Assembly: GCF_900636365.1 (NCBI RefSeq)
Contig: NZ_LR134266.1
Location: 1,129,501-1,193,500 of the forward strand
Direction: 5' to 3'
Length of the DNA stretch: 64,000 nucleotides
Origin: Streptococcus viridans
Lineage (GTDB): Bacteria; Bacillota; Bacilli; Lactobacillales; Streptococcaceae
Shown: piece after piece, positions 38,924 to 47,692 of the stretch
Layout: the number at the start of each line of letters is the position of its first letter
Numbering within the stretch: the first letter of the stretch is position 1
Notes under the pieces: generated by a model
What the model saw: only the letters and a program-made list of their open reading frames with translations
Told to the model about the DNA's origin: nothing
Databases searched by the model: none
Position numbers and translations under genes: made by a program

Positions 38924-41152
38924 TTACAATTTTTTTCTCTTTAATCTTAGAGCATTGACGACGACGGATACCGAACTAAAACTCATAGCTAGACCTGCTA
39001 GCATCGGGTTTAAGAGCGGACCACCAAAGAGATAGAGAAGGCCCATCGCCACAGGAATAGCTAAAACATTGTAGATAAAAGCCCAGAACAAGTTTTCCTT
39101 GATGGTCTTAATCGTATAGCGACTGATTTCCAAAGCCCGGACAACATCCATCAATTGAGGTTTCATGACGACGATATCCGCACTTTCCATAGCAATATCT
39201 GTCCCAGACCCCATGGCAATCCCGATATCAGCAGTTGCAAGAGCCGGTGCATCGTTGATTCCATCTCCAACCATAATCACAGACTTGCCTTCTGCTTGCA
39301 ACGTTTGGATCACCCGTGATTTTTCTTGAGGAAGGACTTGACTGATGACCTGCTGGATTCCAGCCTTCTTAGCAATGGCTTGAGCAGTCCGTTCATTATC
39401 CCCAGTCAGCATGATGACCTTCTTGCCCATTTTTTCTAGACTAGCAACCATTTCTAAACTATCTTCCTTGATGCGGTCTGCTACGCCAAATAGAGCCATG
39501 AGTTGTCCATCTTCAGCTAAGAAAATTGGGGTTTGTCCATCCTGGGTCAAGACTTCCAAGTCAGCCTTGGCAAGATGAATATCGACCCCTTCCTCTTCCA
39601 TGAGCGCTTGATTCCCAGCCAGATAAACCTGCCCAGCACAGCTTGCAGTAAGGCCTCTTCCTGTTAGGCTAGAGAAGTTTTCCATCTCTAATATGTCTAC
39701 ATGCGCTTCCTTGGCAGCATCTAGAATAGCTTGTCCCAGTGGGTGTTCGGACTTAGCTTCGAGAGAGGCTAGTATTTGTAAGGCATTCCCAGCTTGTCCA
39801 TAAGTATAAGAAGAAGACAACTGAGGCTTTCCTTGGGTGATGGTCCCCGTTTTATCGAAGACAAGGATTTGTGCTTGATGAGCTAACTCAAGGACATCCC
39901 CTCTCTTGTAGAGGATCCCATGCTCTGCTCCTAATCCTGTACCTACCATAATGGCTGTCGGAGTCGCCAAGCCTAGGGCACATGGACAGGCAATGACCAA
40001 GACACTGATCGTTACCGTCATGGCAAAGGTGAAGGTTTCACCCATGATAAAATACCAAAAGAGACCAGATAAGAGAGCAATCCCCATAACAACAGGGACA
40101 AAAACTCCTGCCACTTGATCAGCAATCTTAGCGATTGGTGCTTTGGTTTGTTGGGCATCTTCCACCAGCTGAATGATTTGTGCAAGTAAGGTATCCCGAC
40201 CAACTTTTTCAGCCTGATAAACCAAGCTTCCTTGACCATTGATGGAACCAGCGTAAACTGGACTCCCTTCAGTTTTTTGGATTGGGATTGATTCACCCGT
40301 CAGCATGCTTTCATCGATGGCTGATTGTCCGGAAACCACTTGACCATCAACGGCTATTTTTTCACCTGGCTTGACCAGGATCTGATCTCCAATGACCAAG
40401 CCTTCTACAGGCAATTTTACTTCTTTTCCATCACGTAGGACCGTTGCATCTTTAGCCGCCAGATGCATGAGCTTTTTAATGGCTTGAGAAGTACGTCCTT
40501 TGGACAGGGTTTCAAAATACTTACCTAGAGTAATCAGGGTCAAAATCACAGCCACAGACTCAAAGTAAAGCTGATGAACATGATGATGATGACCAATCAA
40601 GATATGATAAGTCCCATAAAGACTATAAAGAAAGGCTGCACTAGTCGCTAAAGCCACCAAAGCATCCATATTGGGATGGCCTTTTAGAAGGGTCCGGAAG
40701 CCATTTCGATAAAAGGCTCTTCCGAAGATCATCACAGGAATGGTCAAGAACAAAAGAACAAGAGTATAAGCCACAGGTGCTCGATCAGGTGAAACAAATG
40801 CAGGTGCTGGTAGGCCAATCATGGGGCCCATCGCTAGATAAAAGAGTGGCAGGGTGAAGATGGAAGACCAAAAGAGCCGTTTTCGGATCAATTGTAGCTT
40901 GTCACCTTCTCTCTCTTCTTGGCTCTTAGCTGTATCTGGATTATATACTACTGCCTCATAACCGGCATCCGCTACCGCTTTTGAAATAGCTTCTGGACTT
41001 AGTGGTTCCCCATTGTATTCCACTGTCATTTTTTCAGTGGTTAGGTTCACTGTCGCTTTTTCAACACCGTCCAGATGGTTGACAGCTTTCTCCACATTGA
41101 TCACACAGGATGCACAAGTCATCCCATTGACGACAAAGGTTTCTTCTTTCAT
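38924..41152 (-). CDS. copA: Copper-exporting P1B-type ATPase CopA
   Basis: Pumps Cu(I) out of the cell using ATP. Order of parts in 742 residues: one N-terminal HMA domain with GMTCASC, eight transmembrane segments, an actuator domain with the TGES loop (MLTGESIPIQ), the ion-channel motif CPC in VIACPCALGLATPTA, the phosphorylated aspartate in FDKTGTITQGK, the nucleotide domain with SEHPLGQAI, and the hinge VGDGINDAPAL. A His-rich loop (GHHHHVHQ) lies between two membrane segments. It overlaps copY by 4 bases, so both are translated together, and copZ follows. Confidence 0.96.
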   Translation of the reverse strand: MKEETFVVNGMTCASCVINVEKAVNHLDGVEKATVNLTTEKMTVEYNGEPLSPEAISKAVADAGYEAVVYNPDTAKSQEEREGDKLQLIRKRLFWSSIFTLPLFYLAMGPMIGLPAPAFVSPDRAPVAYTLVLLFLTIPVMIFGRAFYRNGFRTLLKGHPNMDALVALATSAAFLYSLYGTYHILIGHHHHVHQLYFESVAVILTLITLGKYFETLSKGRTSQAIKKLMHLAAKDATVLRDGKEVKLPVEGLVIGDQILVKPGEKIAVDGQVVSGQSAIDESMLTGESIPIQKTEGSPVYAGSINGQGSLVYQAEKVGRDTLLAQIIQLVEDAQQTKAPIAKIADQVAGVFVPVVMGIALLSGLFWYFIMGETFTFAMTVTISVLVIACPCALGLATPTAIMVGTGLGAEHGILYKRGDVLELAHQAQILVFDKTGTITQGKPQLSSSYTYGQAGNALQILASLEAKSEHPLGQAILDAAKEAHVDILEMENFSSLTGRGLTASCAGQVYLAGNQALMEEEGVDIHLAKADLEVLTQDGQTPIFLAEDGQLMALFGVADRIKEDSLEMVASLEKMGKKVIMLTGDNERTAQAIAKKAGIQQVISQVLPQEKSRVIQTLQAEGKSVIMVGDGINDAPALATADIGIAMGSGTDIAMESADIVVMKPQLMDVVRALEISRYTIKTIKENLFWAFIYNVLAIPVAMGLLYLFGGPLLNPMLAGLAMSFSSVSVVVNALRLKRKKL

Positions 41153-41583
41153 TTAATTTCCTCCACATGACTGACACAATGACATTGGCCTGGTTGGCAA
41201 TCACATTGAACCTGCCCCACGCTCTCCTTAGAGGCGAGGATCTCTTGCAAGTCCTTGATCTGTTCTTTCGTCATTGGTGTTTGCTGGATCAGTTTTCTCA
41301 ATAAATGATGATGCTTGGTCAAGCAGATCTTACTTAAAACTTCTTGGACAGCTGTTAGATTGGCCTCTTCTTCATTAAGGACAGCCTGATACAAATAGGT
41401 CCGACCTTCTCTCCGGCTCGTTAGATAGCCCTTATCTGCTAACCGTCCCAAGAGGGTTTTTACAGTTGAAGCTGACCAGTCCTGCTTGGTGGAGAGAATC
41501 TTGGTTATTTCTGTAGAAGTCGTTTCTCCCTTGGTCCAAAGGACCCGCATGACTTCCCATTCAGCACTTGAAATTTTCGCCAT
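41149..41583 (-). CDS. copY: Copper-responsive repressor CopY
   Basis: A 144-residue BlaI/MecI-family winged-helix repressor. The DNA-binding domain reads ISSAEWEVMRVLWTKGETTSTEI and ASTVKTLLGRLADKGYL. The C-terminal copper/zinc hook is complete: CDCQPGQCHC gives CxCxxxxCxC. Zinc-bound CopY represses; CopZ-delivered Cu(I) displaces zinc and frees the operon. Two perfect cop boxes flank its promoter. It leads copY-copA-copZ. Confidence 0.95.
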   Translation of the reverse strand: MAKISSAEWEVMRVLWTKGETTSTEITKILSTKQDWSASTVKTLLGRLADKGYLTSRREGRTYLYQAVLNEEEANLTAVQEVLSKICLTKHHHLLRKLIQQTPMTKEQIKDLQEILASKESVGQVQCDCQPGQCHCVSHVEEIK

Positions 41584-41621
41584 TGTTTTACCTTTCTATC
41601 TCCTATCAAAGACAATATATT

Positions 41622-41684
41622 TACATTTGTAGTTTAATTATACACCTTCTTTTTTTCTTGTCAATAGTTTTGTTTACATTTGTA
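41622..41684 (-). promoter_or_regulatory. copYAZ promoter flanked by two cop boxes
   Basis: Two TACATTTGTA sites (41622-41631 and 41675-41684) match the CopY operator TACANNTGTA exactly. Between them, on the minus strand, are TTGACA (41659-41664), a 16-base spacer and TATAAT (41637-41642). One box covers the start region and the other lies just upstream of the -35. Confidence 0.93.
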
Positions 41685-41700
41685 GATTAATTTCATAAAA

Positions 41701-41876
41701 AGAGAGTGGGACAGAAATCGGTAATTCGTTAGAATTCGATTTCGTCGTCCCACCTCCGCACAGTTGAGTAGGGCTGTAAAAGCTGATGAAATCAGCGTAG
41801 TAGAGCCCACTCAACCACTGCGTCTTGCTCGACAATCCAAAGATAATTGAGAGGCTAGGACTTTTGTCCCAGCCTC
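41701..41876. repeat. Interspersed ~177-bp repeat, copy 6 (inverted)
   Basis: The only copy in the opposite orientation. It lies 12 bases after the metK stop, so the metK transcript reads it in the same sense that gtrA and the ABC transporter read copies 4 and 7. Its other end is 16 bases from the upstream cop box. Sequence is otherwise like copies 5 and 7 (AAAGATAATTG in place of AAAGACAATTG). Confidence 0.95.
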
Positions 41877-41888
41877 CTTTCTATCTAC

Positions 41889-43079
41889 TTAGTTAACTGC
41901 TTCTTTCAAGGCTTCTACCTTGTCTAAACGTTCCCACGGAAGGTCAATGTCTGTCCGTCCCATATGTCCATAAGCCGCTGTTTGACGGTAAATCGGACGT
42001 TTGAGGTCAAGCATTTGGATAATTCCTGCAGGGCGAAGGTCAAAGATTTGACGCGCTGCTTTTTCAAGTTTACTTTCAGCTACTGTTCCTGTACCGAAAG
42101 TATCGATACGGACAGATACAGGTTGAGCTACCCCAATCGCGTAAGCCAATTGCACTTCTGCTTTCTTAGCAAGACCTGCAGCAACAATGTTTTTAGCAAT
42201 GTAGCGAGCTGCATAAGAAGCTGAACGGTCAACCTTAGTCGCATCCTTACCAGAGAAAGCACCACCACCATGACGTGAATAACCACCATAGGTATCCACG
42301 ATGATCTTACGGCCCGTCAAACCTGAGTCTCCTTGAGGTCCTCCGATAACGAAACGACCAGTTGGATTGATAAAGAACTTCGTTTCATCATCAAGATACG
42401 AAGCTGGAATCACTTCTTTAATAACCTTGTTAATCACATCTTGGTGAATTTGTTCATTGCTGACTTCTGGATCGTGTTGGGTTGAAATAACGACCGTATC
42501 CACGCGCACAGGCTTGTCATTTTCATCATATTCAACAGTAACTTGAGATTTAGCATCTGGACGAAGGTAGCTAATCTCACCAGACTTACGAAGCTCTGCC
42601 AAGCGACGAACCAACTTGTGGCTCAAGGAAATTGGCAATGGCATGAGTTCTTCTGTCTCATCCACCGCAAAACCAAACATGAGACCTTGGTCACCAGCAC
42701 CAATCAAGTCAAGTGGATCTTGATCCGTATTTCCACGAACTTCCAAGGCTTCATTAACCCCTTGGGCGATATCTGGAGATTGCTCTACCAATGATGGGTG
42801 AACTCCTACCGTCTCCGCTGAAAAACCATACTCCGTATTGGTATAGCCAATCTCTGCAATCGTATCACGTACCACACGGTTAATATCTACATAAGCTGTC
42901 GTTGAAATCTCTCCAAAGACATGTACTGAACCAGTATAAACAGCTGTTTCAGCAGCAACGTGCGCCTCTGGATCTTGCTCTAAAATAGCATCCAAGATAG
43001 CATCTGAAATTTGGTCTGCAATCTTATCCGGATGCCCCTCAGATACAGATTCAGACGTGAAAAGTTTACGTTCTGACAT
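41889..43079 (-). CDS. metK: S-adenosylmethionine synthetase
   Basis: Makes S-adenosylmethionine from methionine and ATP. Motifs: [16 protein letters not shown] at the N-terminus, [12 protein letters not shown], the phosphate loop [17 protein letters not shown], and DLPWERLD near the end. Its 396 residues are normal. The leader is an SMK-box riboswitch whose last element is the GGGGGG ribosome site, so SAM lowers its own synthesis. It is transcribed alone and ends at repeat copy 6. Confidence 0.97.
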   Translation of the reverse strand: MSERKLFTSESVSEGHPDKIADQISDAILDAILEQDPEAHVAAETAVYTGSVHVFGEISTTAYVDINRVVRDTIAEIGYTNTEYGFSAETVGVHPSLVEQSPDIAQGVNEALEVRGNTDQDPLDLIGAGDQGLMFGFAVDETEELMPLPISLSHKLVRRLAELRKSGEISYLRPDAKSQVTVEYDENDKPVRVDTVVISTQHDPEVSNEQIHQDVINKVIKEVIPASYLDDETKFFINPTGRFVIGGPQGDSGLTGRKIIVDTYGGYSRHGGGAFSGKDATKVDRSASYAARYIAKNIVAAGLAKKAEVQLAYAIGVAQPVSVRIDTFGTGTVAESKLEKAARQIFDLRPAGIIQMLDLKRPIYRQTAAYGHMGRTDIDLPWERLDKVEALKEAVN

Positions 43080-43086
43080 AAAAAAT

Positions 43087-43180
43087 GTCCCCCCTTAAAA
43101 AATAATCGTTATAGAGTTACAAAGAACTGGTAGGAAGAGCATTTGCAATCAGTCCTACCACCTTATCGGGACCATATAAC
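43087..43180 (-). ncRNA. SMK box (SAM-III) riboswitch
   Basis: On the minus strand the leader contains TCCCGATAAGGTGGTAG, then CTACCA, CTTTGTAACTC and finally AAGGGGGGGAC before the ATG. These are the SMK-box blocks known from metK of Lactobacillales (UCCCGAAAGG, CUUUGUAAC and the G-rich ribosome site). SAM binding pairs the UCCC strand with the ribosome site and blocks translation. Confidence 0.88.
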
Positions 43181-43186
43181 CTAACT

Positions 43187-43192
43187 ATTATA
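43187..43192 (-). promoter_or_regulatory. Extended -10 of metK
   Basis: TGT TATAAT on the minus strand; transcription would begin near 43180, directly at the start of the SMK box. The -35 is weak. Confidence 0.6.
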
Positions 43193-43231
43193 ACACGTTT
43201 TTGCACCAGTATCCTTTTTTTATAAAAAGAA

Positions 43232-43258
43232 AAAGATATAGTTTAAAACTATATCTTT
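43232..43258 (-). terminator. Terminator after the 178-residue membrane protein gene
   Basis: AAAGATATAGTTT and AAACTATATCTTT form a 13-base inverted repeat; on the minus strand it is followed by TTCTTTTTAT. It lies about 30 bases after the gene's stop codon and before the metK promoter. Confidence 0.75.
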
Positions 43259-43289
43259 CTTTTGTTAAACAGCTATCCAACACTTATAC

Positions 43290-43826
43290 TTACAATAGCA
43301 AAGTCCCTATTAATACAAGGACAGTCGAAATCATAGATGGAATTTGAATACCTAACCAAGCTGGATCACCAGCAAAAAGCATGGAGGCAAAATAGAGAGC
43401 TACTGAAACAAATAGCATCGTCTTATTAGCCGTTTTTGTTCCAATACCAAGTAAGACTGTCGCAGCAATATAACAAGTAAGGTAATAGCCCAAAAAGATC
43501 AAAAAGACAATCGCCCATCCTCCCATTAACACAGCAGTACCTATAAAAAGCATCAGTAAGCCCATGTTTACGAAAAATACAAGAGTTAGAAGGCCCCTAT
43601 TAGGAACAGAATTTTCTGGGGCTTGTTCCGCCATTGGTGGCTGAGCAGAATTTTCTGGACCTTGATACGCCATTGGTGGCTGAGCAGAATTTTCTGGACC
43701 TTGATACGCCATTGGTGGCTGAACAGGATTTGCTGGGCCTTGATCCGCTATTTGTGGCTGAATAAATTCTTCAGGCATTCCGTCTTTTTCTTGGTTTGTT
43801 TCAGAATTTAGCTGTTGATCTGTCAT
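43290..43826 (-). CDS. Membrane protein with Pro/Gln-rich 13-residue repeats
   Basis: Unrecognised 178-residue protein. The first 75 residues are hydrophilic, with four tandem copies of a 13-residue unit of the form AYQGPENSAQPPM. The rest has four transmembrane segments (LLTLVFFVNMGLLMLFIGTAV; WAIVFLIFLGYYLTCYI; TMLFVSVALYFASMLFAGDP; ISTVLVLIGTLLL). It shares the TDQ...N.E...G(M/V)PE start, the QPPM motif and the C-terminal LY..SM..A.DP pattern with the gene at 44876 and, in part, with that at 44018, so the three are paralogues. The start has GGAG about 8 bases upstream. The function is unknown; a tail that large before a membrane block suggests cytoplasmic or surface protein contacts. Confidence 0.75.
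   Translation of the reverse strand: MTDQQLNSETNQEKDGMPEEFIQPQIADQGPANPVQPPMAYQGPENSAQPPMAYQGPENSAQPPMAEQAPENSVPNRGLLTLVFFVNMGLLMLFIGTAVLMGGWAIVFLIFLGYYLTCYIAATVLLGIGTKTANKTMLFVSVALYFASMLFAGDPAWLGIQIPSMISTVLVLIGTLLL
43608..43748. repeat. 39-bp tandem repeat inside a membrane protein gene
   Basis: Four units of 39 bases; the middle two are nearly identical at the DNA level and the outer two have diverged (ADQGPANPVQPPM and AEQAPENS-). Near-identity of the inner units suggests recent unit gain and a likely length difference between strains. Confidence 0.85.
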
Positions 43827-44017
43827 AATTTTCTCCTGACATTTTTCTAAAATATTTTGCTTTTCTTAAAAAGCTGGAATAAACGATTTTATAAGTGATA
43901 TTCACTGAATTCTTCCATGCATCTATTGATATTTTTAAGATATACAACTTGACAGAAATTCTTGACTCGATAAGATCATTGATCAAGCCAATACTGATTT
44001 AAAAAAGTTCCCCCTTC

Positions 44018-44467
44018 TTAATATCTCAATACTTCTTTATCTTCTTTCGCTAGGATTGTTCCAATTAAAACAAGAATAGCTAAAACTATCGGTGCAATTC
44101 GGAAAACTCCCCAGTCTGGATCATAAGCTAAAATAATGGACAATATATAAAGTACGAAACTTGTATAGAGTAGCGCCTTATTTCCTTTCTCCATCCCTAT
44201 TCTAAGAAAAATAGCCCCAATAGCAATACCTAATAGGTTTGGTCCTAGAAAAATTAAAATGAAAAGTCCCCAAGCATTACCCGAAAGTGCAAAGTAAGAG
44301 ATAAACAATACAAGATAGATAATGGATAAGTAAAAGGCGACTGAAAGAAGAATGGAAGTAAATTTGATTCTTGTTGGATAATTCTGGATAGGTGCCGAAT
44401 AAAAACCATCTCCACTTATCCTCATCCTATCTTTATTTTCTTCAAAATTATTCTGCTGATTTTCCAT
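44018..44467 (-). CDS. Small membrane protein, paralogue of 43290 and 44876
   Basis: Unrecognised 149-residue protein with a polar N-terminus (MENQQNNFEENKDRMR) of about 35 residues and four transmembrane segments. The C-terminal part NKALLYTSFVLYILSIILAYDPDWGVF matches NRTTLYTSAVLYFVSMILAYDPAGGLF in the gene at 44876. Unlike its relatives it lacks the QPPM motif. There is a TGG-TATAAT extended -10 at 44794-44799, but the relic at 44527-44743 lies between that promoter and this gene, so it may now be read through the relic. AGGAGAA lies before the ATG. Function unknown. Confidence 0.72.
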   Translation of the reverse strand: MENQQNNFEENKDRMRISGDGFYSAPIQNYPTRIKFTSILLSVAFYLSIIYLVLFISYFALSGNAWGLFILIFLGPNLLGIAIGAIFLRIGMEKGNKALLYTSFVLYILSIILAYDPDWGVFRIAPIVLAILVLIGTILAKEDKEVLRY

Positions 44468-44526
44468 AGCATTCTCCTACCTTTTCTTATTACTTTATTT
44501 ATATTTTCTCTTAAAACAATTAGACA

Positions 44527-44743
44527 CTATTCCATCATTCTTTTCATTAACCGTAAGACAAGAGGAAACCGATCTAGCAATTGCAGGATAGTGACCCCAA
44601 AGGAAACCAACGGAAGGATTGGATACCAGGTATGCTCTTTTCTAATCGAAGAACATAATCGTACCCGATCCATTTTCACTACCTGCTATCCAAACAGTCG
44701 AAATATAAAGAAAGGTTATAAAATAAATGAGCCCTGATACCAT
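44527..44743 (-). pseudogene. Mosaic relic of a large and a small membrane protein gene
   Basis: The 408-base gap between 44018-44467 and 44876-45370 holds damaged coding DNA. One frame reads TWYPILPLVSFGVTILQLLD then RFPLVLRLM, clearly matching TWYPIVPLVSFGISILQLVD then RTPVVLRLW in the 498-residue protein at 48737; DNA identity is obvious around CCCAAAGGAAACCAACGGA. Just upstream, another frame (MVSGLIYFITFLYISTVWIA, with a ribosome site) resembles the last part of the small paralogues. The two frames are out of phase and neither makes a whole protein. Confidence 0.7.
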
Positions 44744-44845
44744 TTATTTCACTCCACTTTCAAAGTAAAGTATAAATTGATTTATTACCTCTCATTATAC
44801 CACAATTTGTAACCGCTTCCTCCATCTTTTCTCGCTATATAAAAA

Positions 44846-44868
44846 AGATAGGATTTTACGCCCTATCT
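44846..44868 (-). terminator. Terminator of the 164-residue membrane protein gene
   Basis: On the minus strand AGATAGG and CCTATCT pair around nine bases, followed by TTTTTATA. It begins 8 bases after the stop codon at 44876. Confidence 0.75.
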
Positions 44869-44875
44869 TCTATAA

Positions 44876-45370
44876 TTACTCTCCATTATCAAACATTACA
44901 GTTCCGAAAAAAACCACTATAGCTATTATAAGAGGCATAAGGAAAAATAATCCCCCAGCTGGGTCATACGCTAGAATCATCGAAACAAAATATAAAACTG
45001 CGGATGTATAGAGAGTTGTTCTATTACCCATCGTTTTTCCGTTCCAAAGCAGGAGGGTCGCAATGATAATACAGAGAAAATGGAGCTGTTGCATAATTGT
45101 CCATTCTATAAGTACGATTGCGCCGAGTAGAGACCATCCTAGGTATATAGTTGCCAAAACAAGTGCAATAGATAGTACTAGCGTACTTCCGACTCTTTTT
45201 TCTGGCTTCATCTCATTGTTAGAAAGGAGACTATCTCCTAAAACATATGCCTCTTTGTCTTTATTTTTTGGGGGATTCTGCTCTTCCCCCACCATGGGTG
45301 GCTGAACACCCCCCTCAGGCACACCTTGATGCTCTTGGTTTGATTCATACTTTGGATTTTGGTCTGTCAT
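44876..45370 (-). CDS. Small membrane protein, paralogue of 43290 and 44018
   Basis: Unrecognised 164-residue protein. A polar N-terminus of about 60 residues (TDQNPKYESNQEHQGVPEGG, then VQPPM) resembles that of the 43290 protein. Four hydrophobic segments follow (LVLSIALVLATIYLGW; LLGAIVLIEWTIM; TLYTSAVLYFVSMILAY; LIIAIVVFFGTVMF). A TATAAT-type -10 at 45422-45427 and a weak -35 precede it, and an intrinsic terminator follows, so it is a unit by itself. The family may be lineage-specific; no function can be given. Confidence 0.73.
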   Translation of the reverse strand: MTDQNPKYESNQEHQGVPEGGVQPPMVGEEQNPPKNKDKEAYVLGDSLLSNNEMKPEKRVGSTLVLSIALVLATIYLGWSLLGAIVLIEWTIMQQLHFLCIIIATLLLWNGKTMGNRTTLYTSAVLYFVSMILAYDPAGGLFFLMPLIIAIVVFFGTVMFDNGE

Positions 45371-45525
45371 CGCTCTTAGTCCTCTTTTATAAAGTTACGT
45401 TATTTGGTGTTTCATACTCCTATTATACCCCATTTGATGATCTATTGCATCGGCTATGATGAGTGATAAATTTTATCTATCAGCTTGATAAATTATCCAT
45501 ATTATTCAAATGATTTGTTTCGTGT

Positions 45526-45531
45526 TACAAT
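45526..45531 (+). promoter_or_regulatory. -10 of the amino acid ABC transporter operon
   Basis: TGT TACAAT, an extended -10 about 70 bases before the first gene. The leader between them ends in GAGAGGAGG. No riboswitch or T-box was recognised. Confidence 0.5.
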
Positions 45532-45603
45532 GACTGTATTATTTTCTAATCAGTAAGGTAGCATTTCTTTTTTCCTTGCTCATTAGAGAGGAGGAAATCA
45601 TTT

Positions 45604-46284
45604 TTGGATTGGTCAATTGTTGAACAATATTTTCCACTCTACCAGCAGGCCTTTTTCTTGACCTTTCACATTGCCTTCTGGGGAATTTTAGGTTCATTTC
45701 TTTTAGGACTGATTGTGAGTATCATCCGACATTATCGTCTACCGATTTTAAGTCAACTAGCTGGTTGTTACATCGAACTTTCTCGAAATACACCTCTCTT
45801 GATTCAGCTCTTCTTCCTCTACTTTGGCTTACCAAGGATAGGAGTCGTACTTTCTTCAGAAGTCTGTGCAACCATTGGTCTTATCTTTTTAGGTGGTTCC
45901 TATATGGCTGAGTCCTTCCGAAGCGGTCTAGAAGCTGTCAGCCAAACCCAGCATGAAATCGGTCTCTCCATTGGGCTAACACCCAGACAGGTCTTTCGCT
46001 ATGTGATCCTACCACAAGCAACCGCAGTGGCTCTGCCTTCCTTTAGTGCCAATGTCATTTTCCTGATTAAGGAGACCTCTGTATTCTCTGTAGTCGCTTT
46101 AGCTGACCTCATGTATGTAGCAAAAGATTTGATCGGACTCTATTACGAGACAGACATCGCCTTGGCCATGTTGGTCATTGCCTATCTGCTCCTCTTACTA
46201 CCGATTTCACTTCTCTTTAGTTGGATAGAAAGGAGATTACGCCATGCAGGATTCGGGAATTCAGGTACTCTTTCAGGGAAATAA
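45604..46284 (+). CDS. Amino acid ABC transporter permease 1
   Basis: Polar amino acid uptake (PAAT) type permease with five or so transmembrane segments. The start FFLTFHIAFWGILGSFLLGLI and the cytoplasmic EAA-like loop SQTQHEIGLSIGLTPRQVFRYVILPQA identify the family; YIELSRNTPLLIQLFFLYFGL is the usual membrane entry motif. It starts with TTG, 10 bases after GAGAGGAGG. Its last 41 bases overlap the second permease gene in another frame. With that gene, the ATPase and the lipoprotein it forms one operon. Substrate cannot be fixed from sequence; cystine, glutamine or glutamate are typical. Confidence 0.92.
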   Translation: MDWSIVEQYFPLYQQAFFLTFHIAFWGILGSFLLGLIVSIIRHYRLPILSQLAGCYIELSRNTPLLIQLFFLYFGLPRIGVVLSSEVCATIGLIFLGGSYMAESFRSGLEAVSQTQHEIGLSIGLTPRQVFRYVILPQATAVALPSFSANVIFLIKETSVFSVVALADLMYVAKDLIGLYYETDIALAMLVIAYLLLLLPISLLFSWIERRLRHAGFGNSGTLSGK

Positions 46285-46921
46285 TCTCCTTCGAATACTC
46301 CAGGGCTTGGGTGTGACCATTGGGATCTCCATCGTCTCTGTCCTCCTATCTATGATCCTTGGAACCCTCCTCGGCATCGTGATGACTTCTCAATCAAAAT
46401 TCATTCGTCTACTCACTCGCTTTTATCTCGAATTTATTCGAATCATGCCCCAGTTGGTCTTGCTCTTTATTGTTTACTTCGGTTTGGCCCGCAACTTCAA
46501 CATAAACATTTCTGGCGAAAGTTCAGCCATTATCGTCTTTACCCTTTGGGGAACAGCCGAGATGGGAGATTTGGTCCGTGGGGCCATCACTTCTCTTCCA
46601 AAACACCAGTTTGAAAGTGGACAGGCCTTAGGACTAAGCAAGGTCCAACTATACCGCTACATCATTATCCCACAGGTTCTCAGACGATTGCTTCCACAAG
46701 CTATTAACTTGATTACCCGTATGATTAAAACAACCTCCTTAGTAGTCCTCATCGGGGTTGTAGAAGTTACCAAGGTCGGTCAACAAATCATCGATAGCAA
46801 CCGCTTGACCATCCCTACCGCTTCTTTTTGGATTTATGGAACCATTTTAGTCTTGTACTTTATCGTTTGCTTCCCTATTTCCAAATTGGCAGGACATTTA
46901 GAAAACCACTGGAGGAATTAA
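46244..46921 (+). CDS. Amino acid ABC transporter permease 2
   Basis: Second PAAT-type permease, partner of the one before. RILQGLGVTIGISIVSVLLSM starts the membrane part, FIRIMPQLVLLFIVYFGL is the entry motif, and KHQFESGQALGLSKVQLYRYIIIPQ is the EAA loop that docks to the ATPase. It begins inside the first permease gene, at an ATG preceded by AAGGAG with 8 bases spacing, which supports a 41-base overlap. One base separates its stop from the ATPase gene. Confidence 0.92.
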   Translation: MQDSGIQVLFQGNNLLRILQGLGVTIGISIVSVLLSMILGTLLGIVMTSQSKFIRLLTRFYLEFIRIMPQLVLLFIVYFGLARNFNINISGESSAIIVFTLWGTAEMGDLVRGAITSLPKHQFESGQALGLSKVQLYRYIIIPQVLRRLLPQAINLITRMIKTTSLVVLIGVVEVTKVGQQIIDSNRLTIPTASFWIYGTILVLYFIVCFPISKLAGHLENHWRN

Positions 46922-46922
46922 T

Positions 46923-47681
46923 ATGTCTGAAACCATTTTAGAAATCAAGGATTTAAAAAAATCCTTCGGAGATACCCCTATCCTCCAAGGACTTTCCCTA
47001 AAAGTTCAAAAAGGGGAAGTCGTGGTGATCTTGGGTCCTTCTGGTTGTGGTAAGAGTACCCTTCTTCGTTGTATCAATGGCTTAGAAAGCATCCAAGCCG
47101 GCGATATCCTCTTGGATGGTCAATCCATTACTAAAAACCAAAAGGACTTCCACCTGGTCCGCCAAAAGATTGGGATGGTCTTCCAAAGTTATGAACTCTT
47201 TCCCCATTTAGACGTCCTCCAAAACTTGATCCTAGGCCCTACAAAAGCTCAAGGACGGCCTAAAGAGGAAGTCATCAAGGAAGCAGAAGAGTTACTGGAA
47301 CGAGTCGGACTCTCAGACAAAAAACATAGTTACGCAAGACAGCTATCTGGGGGACAGAAACAACGGGTAGCGATCGTTCGTTCCCTCCTCATGCATCCAG
47401 AAATCATCCTCTTCGATGAAGTGACAGCTTCTCTTGACCCTGAGATGGTTCGGGAAGTCTTAGAGCTCATCAATGACTTGGCCCAAGAAGGACGGACCAT
47501 GATTCTGGTGACCCACGAGTTACAGTTCGCACAAGCCATTGCCGATCGAATTATTTTCTTAGACCAAGGCAAAATTGCTGAAGAAGGAAGTGCTCATTCC
47601 TTCTTTAGCAACCCACAAACCCAACGAGCACAAGAATTTTTAAATGTATTTGACTTTAGCCAATTTGGCTCATATCTATAA
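46923..47681 (+). CDS. Amino acid ABC transporter ATP-binding protein
   Basis: Cytoplasmic ATPase of 252 residues for the uptake system. Walker A GPSGCGKST, Q-loop VFQSYELFPH, signature LSGGQKQRVAI, Walker B ILFDEVTASLD and the switch histidine in LVTHELQFA are all intact, and the spacing is that of the PAAT subfamily (GlnQ-like). A strong GGAGGAA precedes the ATG. Confidence 0.95.
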   Translation: MSETILEIKDLKKSFGDTPILQGLSLKVQKGEVVVILGPSGCGKSTLLRCINGLESIQAGDILLDGQSITKNQKDFHLVRQKIGMVFQSYELFPHLDVLQNLILGPTKAQGRPKEEVIKEAEELLERVGLSDKKHSYARQLSGGQKQRVAIVRSLLMHPEIILFDEVTASLDPEMVREVLELINDLAQEGRTMILVTHELQFAQAIADRIIFLDQGKIAEEGSAHSFFSNPQTQRAQEFLNVFDFSQFGSYL

Positions 47682-47692
47682 AGGAGATTTTT

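Noticed and set aside
43608..43748. Tandem 39-bp units considered as a CRISPR array
   Set aside because: There are no spacers, the units are coding and in frame, and no cas gene is near.
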